Of a stretch of DNA of 30,184 bases, positions 15,350 to 22,917 are shown piece by piece. Every line of letters starts with the position of its first letter. The first letter of the stretch is position 1. A program made the translations under genes and the position numbers. The DNA comes from a virus. The stretch covers positions 1 through 30,184 of IMG/VR virus record IMGVR_UViG_3300010883_011338. One strand, 5' to 3'. The notes beneath the pieces are model-generated. The model saw only the letters and a list, made by a program, of their open reading frames with translations, was not told the origin of the DNA and did not search any database.

Positions 15350-15895
15350 CTAACGCTTCCGCGTTTTTGTGTTTGCGTATACTTTTATTGCTTTATCCGC
15401 GACCTTCGCGAAAACCGTTCCTTCGTCGCGACGGATAACTTCCAACGCGGCGCGTTTGTTGGCGACGCCTTCCGGTGAAACTATATACCAGGGGACCGTT
15501 AACAGCATTTTACGCGCGTTTAGCGATCCCGCGAACGTCGCGTGTTGTAGCAAAACCATTTGGCGCATTATCCCCGAATCTACCAAAGGTAACAACCGGT
15601 TCGGATTCGCGCGACGTTGGTCGAATTCGGATTGTATATCGCGCCGCAGTTGTTCCCATTCGGACCGGGGCGTCGATTCGAACCGCGCCCGAATCGCCGC
15701 GGCGCGGTGCGCGGACGCCGCGGTCGACGTCGGCGTTTTTTGATACTGTAACGGGTAAAGAGTGAACGCGCGCGGGGTAAAATGCCGGGGCATAAATCGC
15801 CGACGGTGATTGACCAGCGCGGAATCTATCGCCTTCCTCATTTCCTTTTTCGCGCCGCGAAGGTTCGGGCCGGTGTATTGGTAGACCAACGCCAT
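15350..15895 (-). CDS. Head-tail junction / tail completion protein with PRHF motif
   Basis: 181 residues from ATG 15895, which overlaps the upstream stop as TAATG. The motif RRRFMPRHFTPRAFTLYPLQ followed by PLVDSGIMRQM is found in a widespread phage family encoded at head-tail junctions, often gp10- or minor-tail-Z-like in position. The protein is basic and mostly helical. It lies between the tail terminator-like gene and the tail tube, so a role in completing or attaching the tail is likely. Confidence 0.65.
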   Translation of the reverse strand: MALVYQYTGPNLRGAKKEMRKAIDSALVNHRRRFMPRHFTPRAFTLYPLQYQKTPTSTAASAHRAAAIRARFESTPRSEWEQLRRDIQSEFDQRRANPNRLLPLVDSGIMRQMVLLQHATFAGSLNARKMLLTVPWYIVSPEGVANKRAALEVIRRDEGTVFAKVADKAIKVYANTKTRKR

Positions 15896-16389
15896 TATTC
15901 GGATTTCCGGGAGTTGTTCAATACAAACGCGCGGACGTATGTCGGCAGGGTCGACGGTCGCCACTGGTGCGGTAATTCTTCTTCTGTGATTTGGGCGACC
16001 CCGGTAATTTCGAACGCGGATTCCGTCGATAGCATATCCGACAAAATATCGTGCAGTGAATTGTCAAATGTGACCGCGCGTTCCTCGTCTTGTTCGGCGA
16101 CGACCGCGAAAAAGGCGATCGGGATATCGATCGACAGTTCGTCGACGTAGGACGCAATTCCCAACCCCGGACCCGACCGTCCGCCGAATTCGATAATCGG
16201 GTGTCCAATAGCGGCATAAGTCGTCTGTAAATTGTCGTCGAAATTTATAGTGTACGCGTGTATATACGCCTTCGCGGTCGGCGCGGACCCGGTCCCGGTC
16301 CACGTTTGGAACGCGTCGGTTCCGGCGACCAATGTCCGCAGTCGATCGACATTTAAGGACCATAGTCCCGAAGGGGCCGGGATCGGCAT
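15895..16389 (-). CDS. Tail terminator-like protein
   Basis: 164 residues from ATG 16389 with GGGGGGAACTGAT upstream. Mixed alpha/beta structure with a central IDIPIAFFAVVAEQDEERAV strand pair and a C-terminal VRAFVLNN strand, in line with tail terminator proteins (lambda gpU type). Its position just before the tail completion and tube genes supports this. The family is inferred from position and fold pattern, not from a signature motif. Confidence 0.6.
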   Translation of the reverse strand: MPIPAPSGLWSLNVDRLRTLVAGTDAFQTWTGTGSAPTAKAYIHAYTINFDDNLQTTYAAIGHPIIEFGGRSGPGLGIASYVDELSIDIPIAFFAVVAEQDEERAVTFDNSLHDILSDMLSTESAFEITGVAQITEEELPHQWRPSTLPTYVRAFVLNNSRKSE

Positions 16390-16390
16390 A

Positions 16391-16741
16391 TCAGTTCCCC
16401 CCTATGGTTTTAATCGTCGCGACCTTGCAACGCAATTCGACGACGCCGTCCGCGTCGTCGACCGAAGTAATTTCGACGACCTTCGAATCGGAAACGCGGG
16501 TTATTCGCCCCCGGATTCGCGCGACGGATAGGTCCGCCAGTTTCGCAAATACTGTGAAATCTTCAATCGTAACGACGCCGAAACGATCGACCGCGCCTTC
16601 GGACGCGCGGTCGATAAAAACCCCGCTAAATTCGACGGTCGAACCGGCAACGCCGGACGGCGGATCGTATTCCAGGGCGACAGCCCAATCGTCGACGATA
16701 ACCGTCGAATCGTCCGCAAGGTATGTTGCAAAAGTTGCCAT
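16391..16741 (-). CDS. Head-tail connector / attachment protein
   Basis: 116 residues from ATG 16741. The T-tract of an intrinsic terminator ends directly at this ATG, and there is no separate ribosome binding site, so initiation must depend on read-through or an unusual mechanism. The protein is a small beta barrel type (SGVFIDRASEGAVDRFGVVT, later RIRGRITRVSDSKVVEITSV), like lambda FII-type head-tail attachment proteins. It is the first gene after the decoration protein and so begins the tail-connector group. Confidence 0.62.
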   Translation of the reverse strand: MATFATYLADDSTVIVDDWAVALEYDPPSGVAGSTVEFSGVFIDRASEGAVDRFGVVTIEDFTVFAKLADLSVARIRGRITRVSDSKVVEITSVDDADGVVELRCKVATIKTIGGN

Positions 16742-16789
16742 AAAAAAACCGGGGGCGAACGGGGGTCGGTTGTCCCCCCGCGCCCCCGG
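16742..16789 (-). terminator. Intrinsic terminator between capsid and tail-connector genes
   Basis: On the minus strand a nested hairpin (CCGGGGGCG pairing with CGCCCCCGG, with an inner CGGGGG/CCCCCG stem) is followed by seven Ts. It lies after the decoration gene, and its T-tract touches the ATG of the connector gene. Partial termination would give more capsid than tail transcript. Confidence 0.85.
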
Positions 16790-16814
16790 CGACCTTTAGT
16801 CGTTGCTTGTCCGC

Positions 16815-17147
16815 CTACATCAAGTTAAGAGACAGGGAACCGGTTGTCGCGCCAGCAATTTCGACGCTTGTCGATCGACCCGCCAACGTATTCCCGGACG
16901 ACGTCGTCGTAAATTTCGACGTCGAATCCTTCCAATAGATCGCGGTCCCCTGGTCCCAGGTTTCGCCGGTTGTTTTTGCAACATCCTTAAAACGCCCCAG
17001 TACCATAACCGGACCCGTTGCGGACGCGGCGATATCGTTAACCGCGCAACCAATAACGCCGGAGATTTTCACAAAATCCCCCGACGAAACCGCAGTTACG
17101 CCGTTAATGTAATCGAATGTGTCGCCGGATTTTTCGTAGTTTTTCAT
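16815..17147 (-). CDS. Capsid decoration/stabilisation protein (DUF2190-like)
   Basis: 110 residues from ATG 17147, with GGGGGAATCCGTAAC upstream. The pattern GDTFDYINGVTAVSSGDFVK followed by a Gly-Val-Ile-Gly segment, a GPVMVLGRFKDVAK strand and an AIYWKDSTSKFT strand fits the small beta barrels of DUF2190, often found next to major capsid genes as decoration or stabilising proteins. It follows the protease-capsid fusion by 33 bases and precedes a terminator. Copy number per virion should be high if it decorates the capsid. Confidence 0.75.
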   Translation of the reverse strand: MKNYEKSGDTFDYINGVTAVSSGDFVKISGVIGCAVNDIAASATGPVMVLGRFKDVAKTTGETWDQGTAIYWKDSTSKFTTTSSGNTLAGRSTSVEIAGATTGSLSLNLM

Positions 17148-17180
17148 GTTACGGATTCCCCCGTTTTTTGTTTAGGTTTA

Positions 17181-19358
17181 TTAATTAACGTGCTTCGCAG
17201 CGCCGCGATAATCGATCGCCGCCGCGGCGACGTCGCCAGCGACCTTGAAACGAACGCCGTCGACGGCGAATCCGGTTTCTTGTTCCAGCCGCGGGGCGTC
17301 GTTGCCGTCCAGGAAACGGACTTCGACGACCGGCGCGTCCGACGGATTCGCGAATGCAAAGGTAAGATTTGCAGCCGCCCCCGTTAGCGTCGTATTTTCG
17401 ATTTCCGGTTCGGCGACCAGCGTTATCCCCATTTGGGCAATATCGACCGCGCGATTGTTGTCGGCGCGGTCGGTTTCCGCCAACGCTTGAATGTAATAGT
17501 TCTTCAAGGTCGGACCCGTGACGATAACCGCAGGCGACAGGTTCAAATAAGACGCGCCGTCGACGTCCGTTTGTTGCATCATAAGCAATTCAAGCGCCCG
17601 AATAACCGCTTCGGCGGTCGCCTTTGTCGTTACCGCAGTCGTTGCCGCGTCTAGGTTATTGTGCGACGCGTGGAACAGCGCGACCGTGTCCGTTAGTGCC
17701 GAATTCGACAATAGGACTTGGACCGCGAGTTGGTTAATAGTCCGCGCCCAGGCGCGCCCATGCATTGTCGGAATACGATCGAATGCGGACAGGTCGTCGT
17801 TAACGATTGCCTGTCGCGTTATCGAAAGAATTTTTCCGTAGGTCTTTAACTGGATTGATTCCTTTTCTTCGCTTGCCGCGTAGGCTGGGAATTCCGCGCC
17901 TTCGGGGACTTCGGACATAACCCCGGATTCGGACAGCGCCGCAACGCTTGCCGTTTTGAAGTCCGACGCCGAACCGCGCGCGGTCCAGGTCGACCATTGA
18001 ACCGGGGAACTATCATACGCGGCCCGAAGTGTTTTCGCGATTGAATTTTCCAGGATATACGGAAAGTCGCCCGTCGCAGTAAAAGCGCGACCAACAATTT
18101 CCTGTCGCGATCCGGTCGTCGATAGACCGGCATTCCGGACGCAGGATTCCGCAAGGTCGAACAGCGAACGACAATCGACTTTAGCGGCGCGGTGTTCGTC
18201 TTCGTCGGACAGGGTCCGCCCGGTACGCTTTTGGATTTTCGCGATCATGTTCGCGCGACGGTGATCCGCTTCGTCTACGCGGATCGTTGCCGACGGTTTG
18301 TCGTTGGTCGCCAGGACGTCCAACATTTTGGCGCGAGCGACGTCGACGGTTACGTCGGACGAAACGCATTCGTCGCGGACCGTCGCCATTCCCGGCATTG
18401 TGTCGAACGGCGCGAACGCGGCGCGAATGTCGCGGATTCGACCGCGTTCGTCGGCGACTGCGGCGTTTTTGATTGCGCCGGTATCGATAACCGCAGCCGT
18501 CGGAAGTGCCGGTGTCGTTTCGGTTTGATCGTTAGCCGCGCGGAAGGTTACAACGTCCGCGGGGGACATATCCGGATCAATTCCCGCGCCGGTCGCGAAG
18601 GCGCGCGCCAGGTCGCCCGAAAAAGATTCGTCCATGCCGTTGTCGGTTAAAAGTTTGTGAACGTTTGCGTTCATTTTTTCGCCCCTTTGTTTTTGCTTTT
18701 GGTGTTGGTTGTCTGTTTTGTGTGCGCGCAGTTGCGCGTCAATGTCTGCCTGTATAGGCGTTAAGGACGCTTCAAATAGCGTCCAAGTCTTAGCGATCCG
18801 CAACGGTACGTCCCCGGCGGAAAATTCCCGACCGGCAATCGTCGCCGATTCGCCGGGTTCGACGAATGAGATTGCGCGTTCTTCGTATCCGATAGAAACC
18901 CCGGACAGGTGTCCTTCGGTTACCAGGGTCCACGCGTCGTCGGCGGTCGTCGAAAACGTAATCCGCCCGATAAGTTGGTCCCCGAAGACCCGGATATGAT
19001 CGACCGACCCTAATTGGAATTCGGTTCCTTCGGACTTGTGCGAATTCAGCAAGGGGACGCGGCCCCCGGCGGCGGCAACGCGGGACAGGTCGACGCCGGA
19101 CATAATAGTTAAATCGTCGACAGGTTCCCAGCGCGTCGAATCGAACATTCGGACCGCGCGTTCGGTCGCCAGGACCGCGTCGACGGTTCGCGTTTCAGTG
19201 TCCAACGTGGACGGACGCAACGGCGCGTCCGCGCGGTAATTTAAAACCCCGACGGCGTCGGCGGTTCGCGCCGGGACGACATGAATCGTCGCGGTTTGTT
19301 TCGCGCGCGCAATCTGTCGGCGACGGGCGCGACGTTTTTCGGATTTGGTTTTCGGCAT
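17181..19358 (-). CDS. Prohead protease fused to HK97-fold major capsid protein
   Basis: 725 residues from ATG 19358 with GGGGGAACAA upstream. Residues 1-20 are Lys/Arg-rich. Residues about 35-210 are an HK97-type (S78) prohead protease: LLNSHKSEG gives the catalytic His107, and HLSGVSIGYE gives the nucleophile, Ser155 (Ser152 less likely). Residues 229-725 are a full-length major capsid protein: an N-terminal scaffold-like region, then FPYILENSIAKTLRAAYDSS, ILSITRQAIVNDDLSAFDRI and VRFLDGNDAPRLEQETGF, as in Mu-like and related capsid proteins. The join at 211-228 is Gln/Lys-rich. An internal ATG with its own ribosome binding site lies at the start of the capsid part, so the capsid protein is probably also made alone. 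Confidence 0.85.
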   Translation of the reverse strand: MPKTKSEKRRARRRQIARAKQTATIHVVPARTADAVGVLNYRADAPLRPSTLDTETRTVDAVLATERAVRMFDSTRWEPVDDLTIMSGVDLSRVAAAGGRVPLLNSHKSEGTEFQLGSVDHIRVFGDQLIGRITFSTTADDAWTLVTEGHLSGVSIGYEERAISFVEPGESATIAGREFSAGDVPLRIAKTWTLFEASLTPIQADIDAQLRAHKTDNQHQKQKQRGEKMNANVHKLLTDNGMDESFSGDLARAFATGAGIDPDMSPADVVTFRAANDQTETTPALPTAAVIDTGAIKNAAVADERGRIRDIRAAFAPFDTMPGMATVRDECVSSDVTVDVARAKMLDVLATNDKPSATIRVDEADHRRANMIAKIQKRTGRTLSDEDEHRAAKVDCRSLFDLAESCVRNAGLSTTGSRQEIVGRAFTATGDFPYILENSIAKTLRAAYDSSPVQWSTWTARGSASDFKTASVAALSESGVMSEVPEGAEFPAYAASEEKESIQLKTYGKILSITRQAIVNDDLSAFDRIPTMHGRAWARTINQLAVQVLLSNSALTDTVALFHASHNNLDAATTAVTTKATAEAVIRALELLMMQQTDVDGASYLNLSPAVIVTGPTLKNYYIQALAETDRADNNRAVDIAQMGITLVAEPEIENTTLTGAAANLTFAFANPSDAPVVEVRFLDGNDAPRLEQETGFAVDGVRFKVAGDVAAAAIDYRGAAKHVN
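18672..18689 (-). promoter_or_regulatory. Internal ribosome binding site and start for the capsid domain
   Basis: On the coding strand AAAGGGGC lies six bases before an in-frame ATG (18674-18672, Met229). It sits exactly at the join between protease and capsid parts. Starting here gives a 497-residue capsid protein. Comparable nested genes are known for lambda C/Nu3 and Mu I/Z; here the direct evidence is the motif and its placement. Confidence 0.72.
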
Positions 19359-19370
19359 TTGTTCCCCCGT

Positions 19371-20948
19371 TTAACTAATTAGACGCAACGCTTCGTCCGC
19401 GCGTTGTTCTTCTTCGGTATCGTCCGCGATTATTACGGTGGCGTCCGGGTCGATGCCCTGTAACTTCGGGTGGACGCTCAAGTCGAGCGCCGACGCGAAG
19501 TCGATTTCGTCGCGGACTTGTTCCAGGTATTCGCGCCAGTTGCCCCCCTTACTTTCGACTTGTTCCTTTATTGTCGAAATCCCGTTGTCTATCGCCATAA
19601 TCGCGGCGCGCGTGTCTTGCAAAGGATTAACCCCGCCAATCGATCGGGGTCGCGAATACGCCGCCGCGTAGGGATAAGCCGCCGCGGGGGGTTGGGGGAT
19701 TGCGCCGACGGCGATCGCGGAGTCGATAAATTCCCGGTGGACAGGACGGGACAAACGATTAACCGCGAACGAATGCGTCCAGTCTAGGCGGCGGCGCGTG
19801 TTTTGGTCCGATAATCGACCCCCGGCGAAATTTGTCCGTTCGTAATCGCCGGACAATCGTTCGTAGGAAATGCCGATTCCGATAGCGATCGACCGCAGGA
19901 CAAGACGCGTTAACGCGTCCAGGTCGTTAGATTGGGACGGGTTGTGCGAATGTACTTCGCCTTCCCCGGCGTTGTGGATCGCGCCCGGTTCCAGGAATCC
20001 CAAAACGTCCCCCGCCGCGTTCGTCGAATCCGCCCCGGACGCGACCGCGTTTCCGATTAGCGAAGGCGTCCGCGCGCCGGGTTTCCGACTGATAACAAGC
20101 GCAATCGCTTGTTGTACCTTGCGCGATACAAGCGCGTATTCTTTGACTTCGCGCAAATAGGAAAGGTCCGGGATTATCGGCGCGAACCATGTAATCCCCC
20201 GAAACATTCCGGGCATATCCATTCTAAACGAATGAATCATATCCGCCGCCGGTATGCGTTGGATTTTCGTCCGCGCCAATCCCGTTTCTACATGATAGGC
20301 GACGCGGCGTCCGGTCTTGTCGAATTCGATTCCCGAAATTACGTCGTTACCGGACGCGGGGGTCGAACGATATTCCGCCAGTTGTGCGGGTTGGATGAAT
20401 TCGTAGGCCAAGGGCAAAACGCGACGACCCGCGCGGAAGTCGTCGACCAGTTGTCGACGGTGTAAAAACGCTTCCCCTTCGACGACGACTTCCGAAAACC
20501 ATAGCGCCGACATTTCGTCAAAACCGACCGCCCCGGTCGCGTCCGCTTCGTCGTTCCAGCGGTCCCGCAAATCGCCGACCGCGGCGTTTTGTAATTGATT
20601 CGCAGTTGTCGACGTCGGGTCCGAACCGGACCGATAAGATATTTTCGGGGCGACCGTGATCCCAGTTCCGACCGTCCCGTCGACTAAGGCATTCGCGGCG
20701 GCGCGCGCGTATGCGTCGTTAGCCACAAGCCAGCGCGCGCGTTGGGCGGACTTCCGTCCGTCGGATTCGAAAATATCGTGATTCGACGACGTCGCGATTT
20801 TACCCCAGCCGCCCGTTAATCGATTATCGACGGCGGAGTCCAGGTAGCGCCGGAAATTTATCCGCGACGACGCGCGTTTGTGGACCGTGTCGACAAACCC
20901 CAGGCGTAAAAGTAGCCGGTCGAATCGGGTTAAGTCGGCGGTCGTCAT
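19371..20948 (-). CDS. Portal protein (lambda gpB family)
   Basis: 525 residues from ATG 20948, one base after the upstream gpW-like stop; a longer frame starts inside that gene. Landmarks of lambda-type portals are clear: an N-terminal helix, RARWLVANDAYARAAANALV followed by DGTVGTGITVAP, the FLHRRQLVDD segment, SFRMDMPGMFRGITWFAPII, and the LSGDYERTNFAGGRLSDQN element. It forms the dodecameric channel through which DNA enters the head and docks the terminase. It lies just before the protease-capsid gene, with 12 bases between. Confidence 0.92.
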   Translation of the reverse strand: MTTADLTRFDRLLLRLGFVDTVHKRASSRINFRRYLDSAVDNRLTGGWGKIATSSNHDIFESDGRKSAQRARWLVANDAYARAAANALVDGTVGTGITVAPKISYRSGSDPTSTTANQLQNAAVGDLRDRWNDEADATGAVGFDEMSALWFSEVVVEGEAFLHRRQLVDDFRAGRRVLPLAYEFIQPAQLAEYRSTPASGNDVISGIEFDKTGRRVAYHVETGLARTKIQRIPAADMIHSFRMDMPGMFRGITWFAPIIPDLSYLREVKEYALVSRKVQQAIALVISRKPGARTPSLIGNAVASGADSTNAAGDVLGFLEPGAIHNAGEGEVHSHNPSQSNDLDALTRLVLRSIAIGIGISYERLSGDYERTNFAGGRLSDQNTRRRLDWTHSFAVNRLSRPVHREFIDSAIAVGAIPQPPAAAYPYAAAYSRPRSIGGVNPLQDTRAAIMAIDNGISTIKEQVESKGGNWREYLEQVRDEIDFASALDLSVHPKLQGIDPDATVIIADDTEEEQRADEALRLIS

Positions 20949-20949
20949 A

Positions 20950-21222
20950 TCATGCACTGATCCCGCGCGTCGAAACAAGGTAAGTCCCGCCGGACGCGGC
21001 GTCGGTTAGTTCGTCGATTCTAAGTTGTAGTTCTTCTTCGGCGTCCAGTAATGACGAATATTCCTTCGACATTGGTCCGAAGTCTTGATAGGTCGTCGAC
21101 GCCACACCAAAACCGCGACTATATGATTTTAGTCGAATCATTTTCGGGTATTCGACTTCAATTTCCGCGATTCGCGCTTGGACCTTCGCCAGTTTCGCGG
21201 ACAGGATGTCGGACAATGCCAT
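20950..21222 (-). CDS. gpW-like head-tail joining protein
   Basis: 90 residues from ATG 21222; the frame is open 14 codons further upstream but this start is better placed after GGATTGTACGGA. It begins with a helical region with heptad character (LSAKLAKVQARIAEIEVEYP), then a loop with SYSRGFGVASTTYQDFGPMS, and a second helix LLDAEEELQLRIDEL. This helix-loop-helix with a Ser/Thr-rich loop resembles phage gpW-like joiners that follow the portal site in the connector. It is the first gene after the terminator at 21310-21351. Confidence 0.66.
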   Translation of the reverse strand: MALSDILSAKLAKVQARIAEIEVEYPKMIRLKSYSRGFGVASTTYQDFGPMSKEYSSLLDAEEELQLRIDELTDAASGGTYLVSTRGISA

Positions 21223-21300
21223 TCCGTACAATCCGACCGGATTCCCGGATCGCCAGTTCCGCAAGGTCGAATGTTTTCGCGTTGCGAAATATTCCCGCGG

Positions 21301-21310
21301 ATAATAGACA
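21301..21310 (-). promoter_or_regulatory. Candidate -10 element for the head-gene operon
   Basis: TGTCTATTAT on the minus strand, directly after the terminator T-tract and about 80 bases before the gpW-like gene. The same ten bases occur at 23713-23722 in another spacer. TATTAT differs from TATAAT at one base. I found no good -35 box here because the terminator stem occupies its place. Confidence 0.35.
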
Positions 21311-21351
21311 AAAAAGCGCCGGGAAGCCGTTTTAAGGGGTTTCCCGGCGCT
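21310..21351 (-). terminator. Intrinsic terminator before the head genes
   Basis: An 11-base-pair stem (AGCGCCGGGAA / TTCCCGGCGCT) with a 15-base loop is followed on the minus strand by six Ts. On the plus strand only four Ts follow, so minus-strand termination is favoured. It separates the regulatory and modification block from the portal-capsid block. Confidence 0.88.
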
Positions 21352-21400
21352 TTTAGGGGTTGGGGGCGGTATTAGGTCCGCCCGGACCGTCGGGGGGGCG

Positions 21401-21613
21401 CTACCAGCGCGCGTCGGGGGTCGCCGCAGCGATCGCGCGTTCGATCATTGCCAACCGGTCCGCCGGGGACGAAACGCAATCGATCGCAATTTGGCAATCG
21501 CGGACCGTGTCCAGGGCGACGCGGATTCCCGCGGACAGGTTTCCGACCCCGGCGGATTGCGCCGCGGCGACTTGTTCCGCGGTTAGTCGGATTTGGACAA
21601 GCTGTTTTTTCAT
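21401..21613 (-). CDS. Ribbon-helix-helix regulator
   Basis: 70 residues from ATG 21613, overlapping the upstream small gene as ATGA. The N-terminal strand KKQLVQIRLTAEQVAAAQSA and the helix that begins NLSAGIRVALDTV are typical of the CopG/Arc-type ribbon-helix-helix fold that binds DNA as a dimer. It lies upstream of the terminator and the head operon, so it may regulate structural or early genes. No antitoxin partner is seen. The C-terminal part (about 45-70) is helical. Confidence 0.72.
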   Translation of the reverse strand: MKKQLVQIRLTAEQVAAAQSAGVGNLSAGIRVALDTVRDCQIAIDCVSSPADRLAMIERAIAAATPDARW

Positions 21614-21732
21614 TTTTCGGTCCGGTTAGGGGTCGGGGGTTCAGGGCGGACGGATTCGTCGTCTGTGAAAAACGTCGCGATCGATCCAAGGCCGAAGACG
21701 ACGAAGACAGTTACGAGGACAAATATTTCCAT
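21610..21732 (-). CDS. 40-residue single-span membrane protein
   Basis: ATG 21732, ending with a TGA that overlaps the next ATG. The product has one N-terminal membrane segment (MEIFVLVTVFVVFGLGSIAT) followed by an acidic and Pro-rich tail (TDDESVRPEPPTPNRTEK). The ribosome binding site is weak (GGACC). It is preceded by a hairpin leader shared with two other genes. Function unknown; tiny phage membrane proteins can act in superinfection exclusion or lysis. Confidence 0.68.
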   Translation of the reverse strand: MEIFVLVTVFVVFGLGSIATFFTDDESVRPEPPTPNRTEK

Positions 21733-21753
21733 TTTTTTGGTCCGGTTGTGATC

Positions 21754-21784
21754 GGGGGCGGGGGTCCGCCCCCGGTCGGGTTGT
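21754..21784 (-). repeat. Hairpin leader repeat, copy 1
   Basis: On the minus strand ACAACCCGACC is followed by a stem GGGGGCGG / CCGCCCCC with a four-base loop. Closely matching copies lie at 22883-22914 and 23648-23678, each in the untranslated space before a gene. Confidence 0.8.
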
Positions 21785-21914
21785 GGATTGTAATACTATA
21801 CCGCGCCGGGGGCGCGGGGTACGTCGACGGGGCGGGTTGTTGTTGGGGGGGGTTGGGGTTACTGTTGTCCCGTTGTGGGCGGGGGGCGGCGATCTGCGTC
21901 GTCGACCCCCGAAT
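21785..21914. other. G-rich spacer, no gene recognised
   Basis: Part of a 226-base gene-free stretch. It is strongly G-rich on the plus strand and contains TATAGTATT on the minus strand near 21790-21800, a -10-like box without a matching -35. Short open frames here are low complexity and not convincing. Confidence 0.5.
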
Positions 21915-21953
21915 CGCCCCCGTCCGACTTATAACGGACGGGGGCGTTTTTTT
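21915..21953 (+). terminator. Plus-strand intrinsic terminator with no plus-strand gene
   Basis: A perfect 12-base-pair stem (CGCCCCCGTCCG / CGGACGGGGGCG) with an eight-base loop is followed by seven Ts on the plus strand only. It lies just beyond the stop of the DUF932-type gene. For minus-strand transcripts it gives a hairpin without a U tract, which could protect the mRNA end. Confidence 0.85.
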
Positions 21954-21958
21954 GCCGG

Positions 21959-22855
21959 TTATGCGTCGACGTAATCGTCCGCGATTGTCCATAGACCCCG
22001 GTTGATTTTTTCGGCGCGAACGATCGACGTAACCGGACGCGTCCGGGTCTTCCGGATTGCGACCGGCGTCCCGTCGGCGCGAACCGTTTTCGTCCGCCGA
22101 CGGTCGCGAAATTCGGACGTCCCCGCAACGCCTTCGATCCCGCCGCGGATTATATTTTCTTGGATCACATTATAGACCGTCCAAAGGTCCGACCCGTCGT
22201 CTTCTTCGCGCCGGGGGTCCAGTAACTTTTCCGGGGGGATCGGTGACGGGTTGCGGTTATCATGCCAGCGCAACGCCGCAGCGCGAACCGCGAAATCGAT
22301 TCGGTCGGCGTCGGATAATTGCGTCGCCCGAAACGAACGAAGACGACGACCGATTTTCGGCGCGCGGTCGGCGACGTCTTGAGCCGCCGCGATCACGTTA
22401 TCGGCGTCAATTGACGAATGCCGAAGACGGAAAAAGTCCGCGTCGTAATCCGCAACGACTAATCCATTCGCGCAGGCGTAACGATACAGGCCAAACGCCA
22501 GGGAAAGACGCGACGTCCAATCGTGCGAATTCGTTAACAACAATTGCGGGGCGACTTCGTCCGGGTCGTCCATTTTCAAGTCCGAATGGATTAACCGGAC
22601 GATATGTCGAGCGACGCCGGAATGATTTCGGACGGGGGTCCGATCACTTCCCCAGGCGACGTCCCGCGGACTTGCTTCGCCAGCGTCGACCGCGCGCCAA
22701 CCGGCCCGGACTAATTCCGCCAAAATAAGGTCGGTCCGAACGAACGAATATTTTCCGGACACATGGTCCGCCGGACCCGTCGCGTAGATCGACGGGGCGC
22801 AAGCGCGCAAATCCGACGCCGACATTTCCTGCAAGTTTTGAGTGAGCATTACCAT
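21959..22855 (-). CDS. DUF932/DUF945-type phage protein
   Basis: 298 residues from ATG 22855, with GGGAAC upstream; a longer open frame lies over the leader repeat and the upstream gene. Residues 25-75 show the family pattern: HVSGKYSFVRTDLILAELVR, a Gly-Trp, then a later ARHIVRLIH strand. The next part (TNSHDWTSRLSLAFGLYRYA, CANGLVV) corresponds to the conserved core seen in plasmid and phage members. The C-terminal 70 residues are basic (RDRRRTKTVRADGTPV). The biochemical function of this family is not established; members are frequent in mobile elements and phages near replication or modification genes. Confidence 0.8.
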   Translation of the reverse strand: MVMLTQNLQEMSASDLRACAPSIYATGPADHVSGKYSFVRTDLILAELVRAGWRAVDAGEASPRDVAWGSDRTPVRNHSGVARHIVRLIHSDLKMDDPDEVAPQLLLTNSHDWTSRLSLAFGLYRYACANGLVVADYDADFFRLRHSSIDADNVIAAAQDVADRAPKIGRRLRSFRATQLSDADRIDFAVRAAALRWHDNRNPSPIPPEKLLDPRREEDDGSDLWTVYNVIQENIIRGGIEGVAGTSEFRDRRRTKTVRADGTPVAIRKTRTRPVTSIVRAEKINRGLWTIADDYVDA

Positions 22856-22882
22856 TTTTTTTGTTCCCAATGTTTCGACCGG

Positions 22883-22914
22883 GGTCGGGGGGCGATCCCC
22901 CCCGGTCGGGTTGT
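22883..22914 (-). repeat. Hairpin leader repeat, copy 3 (variant)
   Basis: On the minus strand AACAACCCGACCGGGGGGG is followed by ATCG and a C-run that pairs back. It shares the flanking ACAACCCGACC with the other two copies but has a changed loop. It lies between the stop at 22918 and the DUF932 start. Confidence 0.7.
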
Positions 22915-22917
22915 TGT

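Noticed and set aside
21787-21800. T7-like promoter (TAATAC...TATA) on the plus strand
   Set aside because: Only scattered bases match and the spacing is wrong. No phage-type RNA polymerase gene is present.
21448-22005. Plus-strand open frame of 185 codons
   Set aside because: It covers the ribbon-helix-helix and small membrane genes, a repeat hairpin and a plus-strand terminator. Its product is low complexity (Arg/Gly/Pro) with no domain.
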